64,000 bases of DNA from Phymatolithon calcareum (taxonomy: Eukaryota; Rhodophyta; Florideophyceae; Hapalidiales). This document shows positions 1 through 11,488 of the stretch, piece after piece. The translations under genes and the position numbers were made by a program. The notes under the pieces were generated by a model, which saw nothing but the letters and a program-made list of their open reading frames with translations, was not told the DNA's origin and ran no database searches. The stretch is from positions 620,001-684,000 of the forward strand of contig OZ345372.1 in NCBI GenBank assembly GCA_977006965.1. The letters are read 5' to 3'. Numbering within the stretch: the stretch's first letter is position 1; the number at the start of each line of letters is the position of its first letter.

Positions 1-1704
1 ATGGTGGAACTCTATTAGGTGGTGGGGTCATGACTTATGCACGAGTTGGGCTCCCGATAGCACGCCGGCGTACGAAACGAGGAGAAAATGGGAAGTAGCC
101 GAGTTAGACGTTGCGTCTCGGTAAATATGGGATGTCTATTCCGGTATCGCAATTCTAAATCTCCCCGACTAAAACGTCCCGCTTTAACAGACAAGAAAAT
201 GGTGCGTAAGGATTCGATATCTTTCGGGGACTGCAAAATTCAAAGTTCTTGGGACTTGAAAATTACTACTCAATTATGGTTCACCAACTCGCATCTCCCA
301 CAGCCGTCCCGCAGCCGTCTACATCGCAGCATGCCCCGGAGTGTACATGGTTGAATGTCAGTGGGAAGCTCTTCCACCGGCGTTCAGTGATCACGGACCC
401 CATCCTAGTCTCTATTTACCCATTGCATCAAGCTCGAAAGCACTTTGGTCGGGCCCGATGTTCCTTAAAACACGCTGTAAGGTCGATGAAAAGTGTGCTG
501 AAGGCCTGGTAACGAGAGCACAATTGATGAGGACAACCGGCTCTTCGTTAAGTCCGTATTGGCTGGAGCGAAGTCGTCTTACGGCGTGGAAATCTTCGTA
601 CAAAAATCTGGTGAACCCATGCGTGCGCGAGAACAGTCGAAGATGCGACCGTCCCCGGAGTCTCTCGGTATACTTGCAGAAGTACGAGCTAACACGGACA
701 TTGTCATGGCTACAGGTAAACGGAAGTGCTGGCGCGACCTGTAATCAGCGGTCAAGGCGGACAGCAAGGACAGGAAACTGGTGGCTGCAATCGAGGACAA
801 ACGCCGCGAGAGGGTATCCATTGTGAAGAATTGCCAACGATTTAGTAAAGGGACACGTCGGCGAAACGTGCAACAATGACAAGGCCCAAGATTCTAAGAG
901 TGTAAGCTGCTAGCCCATCTATTATAGTTCTGATATAGACAGGGCAGCGTGCTGTAGTTGTAGTTGTTTTTCAGACAAGCAGCTGAAATTATAATGAGCT
1001 CCCCCATTTGGTGCGATTTCGGGCGCATGTTAAGCAGAAAAGACTTGACAGTAATCCCAGCAGACGTGTTTCGTGCCGGACCGTTCTTCTGCCCGGAAAT
1101 TATTGTCACAAGTCAAGCACATGCCATGCTCTGTGACCTACACTATAGGCCGCATTGTGTCAGCATGTCGACACAGATGTGCGTGTCTGGTACAATCATA
1201 ACACATTTTAATTGACGGCTCAAGAACACTGAGAAGACAGACGCATTATACTATGAAGTCCTCCGCACTACGTAGCGTGTCAACTTTTTCTTCCGGTCTG
1301 GGTCGAAGTACGAAAGACCATGTTCTTCTGGAGCACGTGAAGGTCCAGTGCTACACATTCGTATGGCGATGGTTGGTCCTATTCTAACTGACACTCATGC
1401 TGAATTTCTTAATCGCAAATGTCTCGTGCTCATATCGTTTGACAGTGTACGTAGCTTTACTATGCTTACGCCAATCACACTCAATATCATCTTCAAGAGT
1501 CGCTCAGAAAATAATATATTAGGGATAAACTACAGTCGGACCTCTGTAGAAGGAGAAGTCGGAATTCAGAAATCCAAAAGGGAAAGCTGAGAAGAGCTCG
1601 TATTTAGCTATACTTTGCGTAAAGAACACAGCTATCTGCACTATAATAGTGCAGTATCGAATTGCACTGCTACAATAGCGATAACAACTACATCGATTCG
1701 TGAT
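1..1704. other. Gene-poor stretch with decayed coding remnants
   Basis: No intact gene is visible. Between about 250 and 830 on the plus strand, short open stretches in different frames follow one another with stop codons between them. One frame is open from about 508 to 744, and after a TAA it stays open again to about 880, with a charged Lys/Arg/Glu-rich composition. This looks like a broken gene, perhaps transposon-derived, but I do not recognise the family. From 900 to 1704 I see only AT-rich sequence with no supported feature. Confidence 0.3.
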
Positions 1705-1830
1705 TACAGTGCCCCAAAAAAATTCTGGGACAGGCTTTTGTACTCATGTGCTATTCCTTAACAAAAATCTACAAACAGTCAAATATAATGAAAACAAATA
1801 TCAAAAGGTTTTTCTTGTAAATTTATGAGT

Positions 1831-2490
1831 TTAACTTTCTTGAACAGACCCACAAAACTCCGTGTGATTGGTTTCCACTATCCGTTGGAGGTGGGGATGT
1901 AATTGACTAATTATCCATGAGCCATCGGCGTCTGTGTTCAGAAAGCAGCGAATCATAGACTTCCTCACGAATGATACACGGCTGGAATCTTTCATATCAT
2001 TCAACTCCTCCACTCATTTTGCTGCCAGTGTCAATTAGTAATGCTTTCTAGGATTCTTCAGTTTCCTAGATTCGGGGGTCCATTCCCCACTCTCAATACG
2101 CATGCGCTTTCCCGCCTCCAATTTCCTGCGTCAAATAGATTTGAATTCTTGAATTATGAAAGAATCGAGAGGCTGACACAATTGTGTCGCATTCGCAGGT
2201 AGGTATTTCAGTTCGGTGTAAACAACATTCACTGATTGGTCCGACGGCAGAGTGTGACCGGAGCAAGTATCTAAAAATCGGATACGGTAACGTCCGAGAA
2301 GATTATTTGAGTTTGCTCTGGGCTCCCTAAGCCGTTCATCAAACAGTTCATGATCCATCCATCCACGGGGCTGAGTGCGATATGACACCCCTTCCACGTT
2401 GTCCGGTACGTTCAGAATTGGTAAATTACGGTTCTTATTTCTGAGTATCATAAACCATGCAGCACCGATCGGACCATCTCCTCCAGTGAT
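1831..2490 (-). pseudogene. DDE transposase (pogo/CENP-B-like) C-terminal fragment, interrupted by a nested transposon
   Basis: Reading leftward from the TA at 2490, this is the catalytic and C-terminal part of a DDE_1-type transposase. Visible motifs are GWMDHELFDERL, a FLDTCSGH block (second catalytic Asp plus His) and the LPANATQLCQPLD block that carries the third acidic residue. The frame stops at 2131-2133 (TGA), but the translation after the stop still looks like the transposase tail (KRMRIESGEW, KLKNPRK). A further tail segment is open at 2013-1831. The N-terminal half is missing because a pogo-type element (2492-5097) sits in the gene at TA. Joining the flanks across one TA restores a short in-frame extension. 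A possible outer TIR, TA followed by CAGTGCCCCAAAAAAATTC, begins at 1705. No matching right end was found, so the outer element is incomplete. Confidence 0.7.
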
Positions 2491-2491
2491 A

Positions 2492-5097
2492 CAGGGGGTC
2501 CTCGGATTAAGGGTGCTCCATGTTAGGAGCTGATTCAGATTAAGGGTCAATTTCATCTAAATATGATATTTCTAGTGTGAACACCAGGAGTGAGTGCAGT
2601 GCCCATAAATCTCATAGCTCGGATCATTGGATTGGCTGAGTTTTAAAGTTCTCGACAAAAAACCAGATAAACATTTCTGCCATGATGAGAAGTTTACAGA
2701 AAAATTACGGATACTACACAAAGAAATTTATTTCTAGTAAATTTTCAAAGATTGTCCATACATTTGTGCATATGGTTGAGGAAGCTTATGACATCAGCAA
2801 AGTTGAAAGTTATTTCCATTATTAAGTAGCTCACTCTCCCCTCACACACATCGCACCACATCAGCAATTAGCCATGGCGGGTCCAATCACCAAGCCCGGT
2901 CGTCGAAACCTCACACTTGGCGAGAAAGTACAAGTCATTCGCTTCCTGGACCGTGACTTTGAGATTCAAAAAGCGGCTCTTCGCTTTAATATCGGAACGT
3001 CCATTGTCCAGCGTATCAAACAAAGCCGAGAATTTGTGCTTTCCCAACATGAGGAAGGACTGAGTCCTGAATCAAAGCGCCAGTGGAAAGCTAAGAACCC
3101 AATCATTGACGAGAAGGTCAATCAATTCGTTTGCTTTGTTCGTGCCCAGCGTTTGCCTGTCACGCTCGGTCTAATTCAAGAGCGTGCCAAAATGACCGCA
3201 ACCGCCGAAGGGATAACCGAATTTAAGGCTTCACGGGGCTGGGTTCAAAAATTTCTGCGTCGAAACAAAGTCCAGCCTTCGTTTAAACTGCACGGGAAGG
3301 GCGATGCAACAATGCCTCCATATCATGCTGAACGTATGTAAGAAATCCGCCAAATCGCATACCAGTATGACCCAAAAATCATGTACAACCAGGATGAGTC
3401 TGGCCTGCTCTACGGTATGGGGTCGTCAAGAACGTATCTAACCGCTGATGATCCCCGTGCAGCCACACGTGGAACTGAGCTTCAGAGATGGAGGCAGAGA
3501 CTTACAATAATGTTTTGCGTTAACGCGGATGGCAGTCACAAGCTCCCTATGAAATACATCGGTAAATCCGTTGTACCGGTATGATTCAGAGACCATTCCA
3601 CTTGCGTGTCACGTTACAGCTCTCAGCCAAATGGATAGATGGATACTGAAGGATTCATGGCGTGGATTCATTGGTGGTACGGAGAAGTGAAAAAAGTTTC
3701 GAACAGCCCGTGGCTTATTGTGGAGGTCATGTCAACGTTACTCTACCTGGTGTTCGCATTGAGTTTTTACCGAAAAATTGCACAGCTGCCTATCAACCAC
3801 TGGACAAGGGACTCATCTCTCAGTCCAAGATTCGGTATCCGTCCTTAGTACTAAGCGAGATAATTGATATTATATCTCGAATGCAGTCCTCAATTCTCTC
3901 TTTCAAAGAAACAGTGGCAGATGTCGTTCGGGACTTCGTGAAGGACAACTGCCTCACGTCCCTGACGCTATGCGATTGATGGACCAATCATGGGGCTCTA
4001 CAACGCAGTCAGCAATTATCAATTGCTGGGTGAACAGTTGCTGTCTTCCTCTGACACATATTGAAACGCTGAAACGCATTGTTGGCGGTCACAAGGAGCT
4101 CATCGATCTTACTCAAACGATACCCAGAGAAGATGTCGTCGGCATTGACACGTAGCGGTCGGTTATTGCGATGTCGCCTATACCTGACACTCCCCTTAAC
4201 GAGTTTCTCAATGATTTGGTCGATATTGAGACTGCGGATGACATGTTGCAAGCTCTCAACAGTCCAGCTCCGGGTCGACTTCAGATGTTTACAGCTGAGG
4301 CCGATATACAGACGCTATTTGATACGGCAATCAGAGAATCATCTCATAACCAAGAAAACATTGAAGAGGTTCCACTTTTTATTTAAGAGTGTGACAGTGC
4401 CATCAAGATGCTTGAAGTGCTTCAGAGTCAGTCCTCTAATCTCATGGCAGATGAGTCATTTAGAAATCCTTTAAACTATAGTTAAAGTTTTAGGCTGCTT
4501 TTTTATAAGCATTAAATCCAGCTTTGAGAGAATTATCATCTCTAAGTACTATTAGAAATGATATTTTAGTGAAAATTTAGGTCAAAATTTATAAAAGTAG
4601 ATTTTAGACGTAATCTATCCACATTCTCAATGAGTGGCGTTTATCTGAGCTGACGTGATGTGAGTGAGCATTTCCAGAACATCCCTCTTTGGATCTCGCG
4701 TATAAGACAAATTAATGTCTGTTCCGCCCCTGCCTAGAAGATTGAACCCGAGACCTCATGACTCATCACTGCGCACAGATGACCGACTATCCAGATTCCC
4801 GGAATTTATGCGAGTCCATTTGGCTACATTGTTGTTTCAATGGAAGTAACGATTTGTATATAAATTGAACTGCTCTAAGTGCATCAGCGTGCAGCGCGTC
4901 GAGAATTTAGCGTATTTCGGAGGGAGAATCTTTTAAAAGTTTACAGTCAATATTTTAATTTTTGTTGTGTACTGGTCTTAATATTTGTCTAGCTCTCCGT
5001 GCCACGTGGCTATATTTGTCATAGCCTTGATTCAAAATAGGGGGTAATTCGGATTAAGGGTCTATTGCAACACGACTCTTAATCCGAGGACCCCCTG
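2492..5097 (+). mobile_element. Complete-ended pogo/Tc1-type DNA transposon (2,606 bp)
   Basis: The two ends are perfect 20-bp inverted repeats, CAGGGGGTCCTCGGATTAAG at 2492-2511 and its complement at 5078-5097. The dinucleotide TA lies directly outside both ends (2490-2491 and 5098-5099), the target duplication expected for the Tc1/mariner/pogo group. A related subterminal motif (GGATTAAGGGT or similar) recurs about 30 bp inside each end. The interior carries one plus-strand CENP-B-like transposase gene that is now broken, so the copy is not autonomous. It is nested in an older transposase gene on the minus strand. Confidence 0.85.
2874..4386 (+). pseudogene. Broken pogo-like transposase of the 2492-5097 element
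   Basis: The first 155 residues (2874-3338) are intact. A CENP-B/psq-type helix-turn-helix (about residues 10-55) is followed by a second Tc5-type helix-turn-helix (about 95-145, ending in GWVQKFLRRNKV). A TAA at 3339-3341 then interrupts the frame. The catalytic domain continues in the same frame with YNQDESGL, which holds the first catalytic Asp, and ADGSHKLPMKYIGK, up to a stop at 3582-3584. Downstream pieces in shifted frames retain the LPKNCTAAYQPLDKGLI block around 3770-3820 with the third acidic residue. The second Asp motif is degraded. A C-terminal tail rich in acidic residues is open at 4171-4386. At least two stops and one frameshift make this a pseudogene. Confidence 0.8.
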
Positions 5098-5246
5098 TAT
5101 TTTGAATGGTCTACTTCTACTGTAAGGAAACACACACGTGTATCAAAATGACAGTGATTCTCAACACGGATCGCGCCTCGCTTGAATTTAAACGAATTCA
5201 AAAACACATCTCAGAATTCTCTCTCGCTCAAAGAATTAAAAATGAG

Positions 5247-6577
5247 GAAATTCGCTGCATGGACCGAAAAAAGTGGCAAAATTCGCTAAATCGGCACCCC
5301 TTGCAATAACTACCACTCGTTATGATACACAGAGTACTCTATAGAAATAAACTTATCAAAAAATAATATTTATTTCTTCAGCTCCTCGTTGCAAGTAGCA
5401 TCTCCGTCATCGCAGGCAGTGAGGTCAATTATCATGGACTGAGCCGCTTTGTCGATGTGTTTTCGCATTGCCTCAACAATATTGCGGATGTTCAGCTTGG
5501 CGCATGTCTGCGAGAAGTGACCGTTGTTTCCGCACGAGGAGCCGTGATGGGACCTCATTTCAGACGGGAAGTAGGGCGTCTTGCACTTGCGGCCCAGCTT
5601 AGCGACAAGGTCAAACGGAACCAAATCATCCTGTACTAGCTGGTAACCAGTGACTGCAACACGAATGATGATACCCTCGTGTTGCTTGGCCCACGTTATC
5701 AATAGCCATGGGTCCCACACCAGATCTTGTTTCACGGGTCGAACGCGACTCGATGCTGCGCCAAACGTATAGAACAGTACAAAAGTGCAGCGACGACGTG
5801 GATACATGGCCGCTGGTGCTCTTCAAAGTAGCGGCAAGAGCATGTAGCGCGGTAGTCGCTGTTAACTTCCACAGGGAATGGTGTCACTTGGCTGCTCACA
5901 ACAAACCTCAGCATGTCACTTTCGATGACCTCCGGCTCCACAAGCAGCATCTCCGCTCAGAGGATTTTTCCTGGTGCTTCTTGTAGCAGCAAGGCGTGAG
6001 GAACTTGCCCGTCGATGCGCCTTGCCAATAGACGTGTTGTGGGCGATTGCGAGGTTGAAAATGTCGTCAGAGTTTGCTCCAGGGCAGTCACCCACCCTTA
6101 GCACGAGCTCCATCTTCTCCATGAGTTCAGACGGTTCGGGCGAGAGCGTTGCGAGTTAGCTTAGCAGTCGAATGCAACGAGGAGCAGAGTACTTTGCGTA
6201 GCGGATTAGTAGTGTAATAATAAGGAAGCTGATTGAAGATATGGGTAGTCAAGGAGCATGGGCAATTGGTACACTCAGCAGAACCCTGAAGAAGCTCACA
6301 TGGACCCCTACTGAAGAGAATGAAGTGGCGCGAGCCATTGACGTGATATTATGCGATTCTGAATAAGATAACTGACAGCTCTCGATGCTAGTATAATGCC
6401 ATTAGAAACGTGTCGACTTTCCTCAAGTTGGGACACATGGTACCTTCTCAATAAATCCTCTTAATTACGTGTAATGATAAGCGGCTGTCTAGCTGAAATC
6501 ATAACGAGTAGTAGTTTTTGCAAGGGTGTCGATTTAGCGAATTTTGCCACCTTTTTCGGTCCATGCAGCGAATTTTC
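5247..6577 (-). mobile_element. Mutator-like (MULE) element remnant with long inverted repeats
   Basis: About 60 bp at 5247-5309 recurs as an inverted copy at 6518-6577 with only a few differences. Both copies share the core TTCGCTGCATGGACCGAAAA. Between them on the minus strand lies the C-terminal part of a MULE-type transposase with a SWIM zinc finger. Long TIRs around a SWIM-containing transposase are typical of MULEs. I could not identify a 9-bp target duplication, so the exact ends are uncertain by some bases. Confidence 0.65.
5370..6122 (-). pseudogene. MULE transposase C-terminal fragment (SWIM zinc finger)
   Basis: Three overlapping minus-strand frames carry successive parts of one protein, so at least two frameshifts are present. 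The upstream part (6122-5916) is a short helical stretch. The middle part (5950-5732) contains CSCRYFEEHQRPCIHVVAAL, a clear SWIM finger of the CxCx(n)CxH type. The last part (5807-5370) contains a region typical of what follows SWIM in MULE transposases and a CGNNGHFSQTC segment resembling a zinc knuckle with its first Cys lost. The catalytic N-terminal half is absent. The function when intact was DNA transposition; this copy cannot make a full protein. Confidence 0.65.
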
Positions 6578-6744
6578 TCTATTAAAATTCTATTCTATTA
6601 CTTCTCTTGTCCCTTTGCGCAACTCGTCTGCACCTCCCCCTCAGCGAAAACGTCGCTCTACGGTTTGGCGTTCTGTGCCAAGGTCCCGATCAAGGTTGAA
6701 TACTACCGCTATGTGTCCCATTCTATGGGCGCCGGATAATGACT

Positions 6745-7675
6745 ATAGCAAGACCGAGGATTTTATCCTGATGCAAGCATCGCACCTCATGCGATACAGC
6801 TGTTGGAACCGTTGCCGCTGCGTGAGCACTGCTCGTTGCCTGCGTTGCTGAAGGCTGAACGCGAGAAGTTTCCTCGTGACACTCTACGCGCTTTGCGCGG
6901 CCGTCGGCGGTGAGATCGAGACTGCATCCGCCACCCGCCGTTCTGCGCTGATTGCGCGGCTCTGAGCGATCCGGACTATGTGGTCTCCTCCGAATATTGG
7001 GAGGTCATCCGAAAACACAGCATTCTCAGGCGCTTGGGCGGGGTGGCTCGCCGCGCGCAGAGAGCGTTCGGTGCGAGTCAGAGCTTCATGTACGAGGGCG
7101 GACGGAGCGTGGACTGCTTTGCTGTGGTTGGTGTTGCGGTTCGGGGCGTTGCCCAAAGCTTGCAGAGCATTATGCAAAGGTCAGGAAAGGCGGAGGTGTT
7201 GGCGAGGCTACGGTGGTGGTCGCGATCGTGCTCTTGTTTGAATCCCTGGATCACGAATTTTGCGTTTGCCGTGCGCCCGGAAGACCAAGGCGAAGGAGTT
7301 GGCGAGGCCACGGTGCCGGCCGCGATCGTGCTCTTTTTGGAATCCCTGGATCACGTCTTTGCATTTGCTGTACGCCCGGAAGACCTCGCGAAACGAAGAC
7401 AGAGAGTGTTGAATTTTGGGAATGGGGCTGGGGTAGGTAGCACTGAGAATGCGGTGGCGGTGGCGAGAGTGGAAATGAAGAAAGAAAATACTGTATTTAT
7501 AGTCACTGCGTGCGCTCGCGGAAGTTGGTCGGAAGATATGGTATTGTTACAGAACTCAAAATCGCCATTTGCACAACTTGAACAGTATTGTTTTCGAGAG
7601 CTACATCGGCCAATTGGTAACATACGGACTGTGTCTGACTTGCCGATGAGGAAAGCATCATCTGCCGTAATCTGA
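6745..7675 (+). pseudogene. Unknown protein remnant with an internal tandem duplication
   Basis: A plus-strand frame is open from about 6745 to a TGA at 6910-6912 and again in the same frame to 7675. The second part is 231 residues from the first ATG at 6980. Just after the TGA lies a Cys-rich patch (CIRHPPFCADC) that could bind a metal. The middle of the ORF encodes the phrase 'ESLDH.F.FAVRPED' twice because of a DNA tandem repeat (7201-7391). GC content is clearly higher than in the flanking sequence up to about 7450. I do not recognise the family. The TGA could lie in an intron, but I see no convincing splice pair, so a decayed gene is the simpler reading. Confidence 0.3.
7201..7391. repeat. 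Two-unit tandem repeat, about 100 bp per unit
   Basis: The segment 7201-7290 (gcgaggctacggtggtggtc onward) recurs at 7302-7391 with about 80-90% identity. Both units contain CGCGATCGTGCTCTT and AATCCCTGGATCACG. The repeat keeps the reading frame of the surrounding ORF. Confidence 0.8.
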
Positions 7676-7747
7676 AGTCGGGGTGTGCGAAAGAATCATA
7701 GTATTGTATGATATTGTTTACAACGCAACGTCGACAGGACCCAGAGA

Positions 7748-9087
7748 CAGGGGAATGTTAGGAGGGGGACAAAAGCAGGAGGTGTGTCATACCGAGTTTT
7801 AATGATAAGCCCATGTGGCGTCCATATGAAGCAGAGCAGACAGGGCGAAAATGTATCATAAACGTAGCCGGTTGATAGAAAAAATCCAGCTTACAGCTCA
7901 CGTACATTATGGACCATAATGCAGCGAAGCCTCTCGTTGCAGGATTCGCATTCTGGAGAGAAATAATAGAGAAGTAGGTTTTCGAGCTCTGCCTGTGCAC
8001 TGTGCACAAAATGGGCACGGCTCGCGCCCGTGGCTGATATGATTTTCGAAAGTTGCCCGCGAAAATTCGAGATGAAGCCGTTTTGCGCCGGACGGATTTA
8101 ACCGTATTTTAATTAATGCAGCGGAAGACTTGGAGGTGTGGCTAGCGTCATTTGTCGTGTCTAACAGCGATGGACGCGAGCGGAACGTTCTCGGAGGCGA
8201 GTACCTCGTCTGGCGAGCTCGGGCTTCAATCAGCCGTTCGTTTCGGGCTGGAACAAGCGCGCTCGTCCGTTGATAGTCCTCTCTTGCGAGAAGTGCTCGC
8301 ATGATCCACTTCTGCGAAATATAACCTATCGCTTGCGGCCACGTTGCCACAATTTATTCAGGTAATTACGAAAGCTCGCGCACTACTAGCGCCTCGGTAT
8401 CCGACATGGCACCGCAGCGTTTACTGCACTGCAATTATACTGTCCTTAGGATGCTTACAGCACTACATGGCCTGGCACAATTCCATTGGCTGTCGTCGAA
8501 CGACGGCTGCGTCAGAGCGTTGCAAGAATCGAGCTTTATCACTTAATTTTTTGATACAAAGATTTCCTCATAATGAACCTGACACAACGCAGGCTACATT
8601 TTTAATAGGGATGGCCCTCCCGAAAGGGCCCCTCCCCGAAATGGGCCCTTTTTTACCTCAAAGAGGGGATTTTGCCCTCTCCCTCGCGCCAAGTAGAGGG
8701 CCCCTTTCGGGCTTATGATATTCTTACGACAACGAAGTGCTTATGATATTAGAATATGGACAGAATTGTACAGTATACAGAAACGTGGACGCAGCATTAG
8801 CTTCATGGCATGAGGGCTACAGATTCAGGACGAGAAATCAACCTGCCAGTGCTTCTGACGTATGATACTGATGTCTGATGAAACAATCCTCCCCAGTTTC
8901 GGGCTTTTCGGGGCCTGAAATCAGGTCTGTAATGACGGTCAAAGAGGGCCCCTCCCCTTTAGAGGGCCACTGATAGAGGGCAAGTACGGCCCTCCGGGCC
9001 AATGTTTCGGGAGAGCCATCCCTAATTTTTAATTAAGTTTTTGAAACATCAAGTTTCTGCTTTTGTCCCCCTCCTAACATTCCCCTG
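7748..9087. mobile_element. Non-autonomous DNA transposon with 31-bp TIRs (1,340 bp)
   Basis: The ends are perfect 31-bp inverted repeats beginning CAGGGGAATGTTAGGAGGGG (7748-7778 and 9057-9087). The heptamer CCAGAGA lies directly outside each end (7741-7747 and 9088-9094), consistent with a 7-bp target duplication. No transposase motif is visible inside; the open frames on the minus strand (7758-8350) are short and unrecognised. The CAGGG start resembles hAT ends, but hAT normally makes 8-bp duplications, so the superfamily is left open. A second, younger element (8606-9024) is nested inside. Confidence 0.8.
8606..9024. mobile_element. hAT-type MITE (419 bp) nested in the 7748-9087 element
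   Basis: The ends are 20-bp inverted repeats TAGGGATGGCCCTCCCGAAA (8606-8625) and its complement with one mismatch (9005-9024). The octamer ATTTTTAA is exactly duplicated on both sides (8598-8605 and 9025-9032), the signature of hAT insertion. The interior is rich in GGGCCC and GAGGGC runs and has no coding potential. Removing it with one octamer leaves the outer element at about 0.9 kb. Confidence 0.85.
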
Positions 9088-9094
9088 CCAGAGA

Positions 9095-9708
9095 ACAAAA
9101 ATTTACGAATCTGATGGTGTTTGCCACTGACTGCACAAAAGACGGCAAATCACATTATCGGTTGTACACACTGTGGGAGGGAGGCTTCCTCCTCCCTCCC
9201 TCCTCCCTCCCTCCTCCCTCCCTCCCTCCCTCCCTCCGTCGTGAAGAAGCTTCTCTCTCGCTGGCCTCCTTACTCATCATCGCGCGCAGTGTGCTTCACT
9301 TTTGTAAAGGCCTGAAATGGGGAGCGTTATATGGGAGAAGAAGGCTTTGTTTGCGGTTGCACAGTTTGTACATGGACGCGTTTAAGTAGGCAGGGCACAG
9401 GACGGTGTGGTGCTGATTTGGAAAATTCTGAAACTGGCTACCTCCAACACTGAAAACTCTTGAAAAAACTTTTGAGGCCCTGCTGGCCGGAGGCAAAATT
9501 TTTGAAAACCTCTTTCTCACCCCGTTTTCACTCTCCCACTGCATGTCCCGTCTCGCTCATGGTCGAAACCGCTTTTTTTCCAACCTGCCCTGTTGCTGTT
9601 GCTGTAAGGCGCGGGCGCTGCTAAGCGCGACACTACCCTACCCTACCCTACGACACATGCATCACTGAATCAGCTGTTCTCCGATTACTGCAGTTCGACC
9701 GATCTACT
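9095..9708. other. Intergenic stretch with a CCT/CCCTCC microsatellite
   Basis: The stretch 9187-9237 is almost pure (CCTCC)n/(CCCT)n. Another short run, (CCCTA)3, lies near 9630. I see no supported gene. The open frames across the microsatellite are low complexity. Confidence 0.6.
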
Positions 9709-11488
9709 TTACACTAGCGGCGCACACGTTCCCAGCGCAGTGACCTGTCTCCTCAGCATTGCATTCTCTTCCAGAAGTTTCATCTGTTTCACCCGCAAAT
9801 CATCCGCCGTGCGCTCCAACTCATTCTTTTGCACCTGCAATCGTTGGACTCTCGCTAATCTTCTCGCGTCACTTCTTCTAGCGGTTTCTCGTTTTCGAAT
9901 ACGCATGTCAAGTTCCCGTTTCCTCTTCGGGTCCTCCGGGGACTGAGGTGCTGGCTGCTGTCCTCGCGGTAATAATATTCTCGCTGTAGGTGCAGGTCGC
10001 CGAGGCTGTGAGTGAGCTATTCCATTATCGACCGCACGACCGATTACATTGCTATTGTGCCATGCACCAGGTAACACCTCTGCGCCGCCGTCCATTGGAG
10101 ATTGCCCAGCCGTTGTGCTAAGCGCTGTGCTTCGGGCGTAAATCGCGGAGCTGGAACTCGCTGTCATGTCTGCCTGCGGGCGACTTATACCAGATACTTG
10201 CGGTTTCCCCATCGGTGCGCCGATTTCTTCCCCGGAGAGCAACGGAGAAGCTTGTGGCATGTAATGTACATTATAAGCGACATCGGATCTTGGTCATTTT
10301 CCAAAACGAACTGAGTTAGGCGCATGAGATAGCTCACCTTGTCTGTTGACAATCTCGTGCGATCCATTGCCCGGCAGAAATGAGTTCAAATGTCTTCGAT
10401 CCACACCGTCCGTACAAGACTGGAAAGCATGTCGCGCGCTTTCAGTGAATGCCTGCACCAGAGCCTCGCCTAGAGCGGATGCGTTCGACGTCATGCTCTG
10501 CACTGCCGGCGTTATGTTCGCATCTTGTAACCGTCCCTCACGCTGTTGAATGACATCCTGCCGCACCTGACTCATTTTAAGCTGCTGCGCTGCCCCTTGC
10601 TGCTGTCCTATGGCTCGCTGCTGCCGCACGATATCCCTGTACTCAAGGGCTTGTTGCTGGGTCAGTTATTGATGTTGCATAGCCTGCTGTTCGATAGCAA
10701 TAAGCTTTTGTTGCTGCTCTTTAGCCAGGCACTGCCGTTGCGTCTCGCACGTGCGAAACTGATCCACCTGGCGTTCTCTTTCCACTTGTTGCTGCGCAAC
10801 GGCAAGCTGCTCCGCAAGTCGTACTTCCTCCGCCCTATTGTCCGTCCGTCTGGTGCGAAAGACGCATCTGTTGAATTTGATCGCGGCGCTCACTGTGGTT
10901 TCCTCCCAAGTTTGAAATGGCAATAGGACCATTCACATTATATTCCGGCACTACAGATTGCAAAATGTCCATTTCATCGCCATCCGTGACCATCCAACAG
11001 CTCTGTGAATTTCCCCAAGAGGAAACACCAGACAGTCTCGCGGAATCCGGGGAAGAAGAGGAGCCAAACAGGGACCGAGTGTAATACCGATGCGCCACCA
11101 AGTGTGGATTGTCGGATTCTGCAAGAACGTCCACGATCTCATCAAAACTTTTGTCCACATTAAATATCGTGGCGGCGACCGCGACGGTACTGATCGGTGG
11201 GCGCTGGACATATTTTCCAAATGCACGTTGCACGGCCGCATCAAGTCGATCTCGAACCGCCCATTGTCGCAAAGATAGTACAGTATCTAGATTTGTTTCC
11301 GTGTTGGTTCGATGCAATGTATACTCAATATCGGTGCTCACAACAGCACCTTTTTTCAAGTACAGCACAGTCTGCTTACCAGAATAACGGCCGAGATGCG
11401 TGCGGGTGTTATGCGCATAGAAACGCAGGTCGTTAGGGTGTTCAGATTGACGATACAAAAAAGAGGCGGAAACAACCACACATTGCAC
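9709..11488 (-). pseudogene. bZIP transcription factor gene, broken by a frameshift and a stop
   Basis: The C-terminus (10250-9709) carries a bZIP domain: a basic region with RKRETARRSDARRLARVQRL followed by heptad leucines (LERTADDLRVKQMKLLEENA). It is joined to the upstream exon by a GT...AG intron at 10337-10251 (87 nt, donor GTGAGC, branch-like CTAAC) that keeps frame. Upstream is a Gln-rich coiled-coil region, interrupted by TAA at 10666-10668 where a CAA Gln codon is expected. Further up the frame shifts at a doubled GTCC (10840-10847); counting that 4-mer once would align the 217-residue upstream frame (11488-10835) with the Gln-rich part. No ATG is clear near the 5' end; the first codon of the open frame is GTG and lies inside the duplicated block that starts at 11457. 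The gene is probably dead in this copy unless extra introns hide the lesions. Confidence 0.6.

Noticed and set aside
9625-9655. (CCCTA)n as a telomere-like tract
   Set aside because: Only three units are present, inside ordinary intergenic DNA with genes on both sides.
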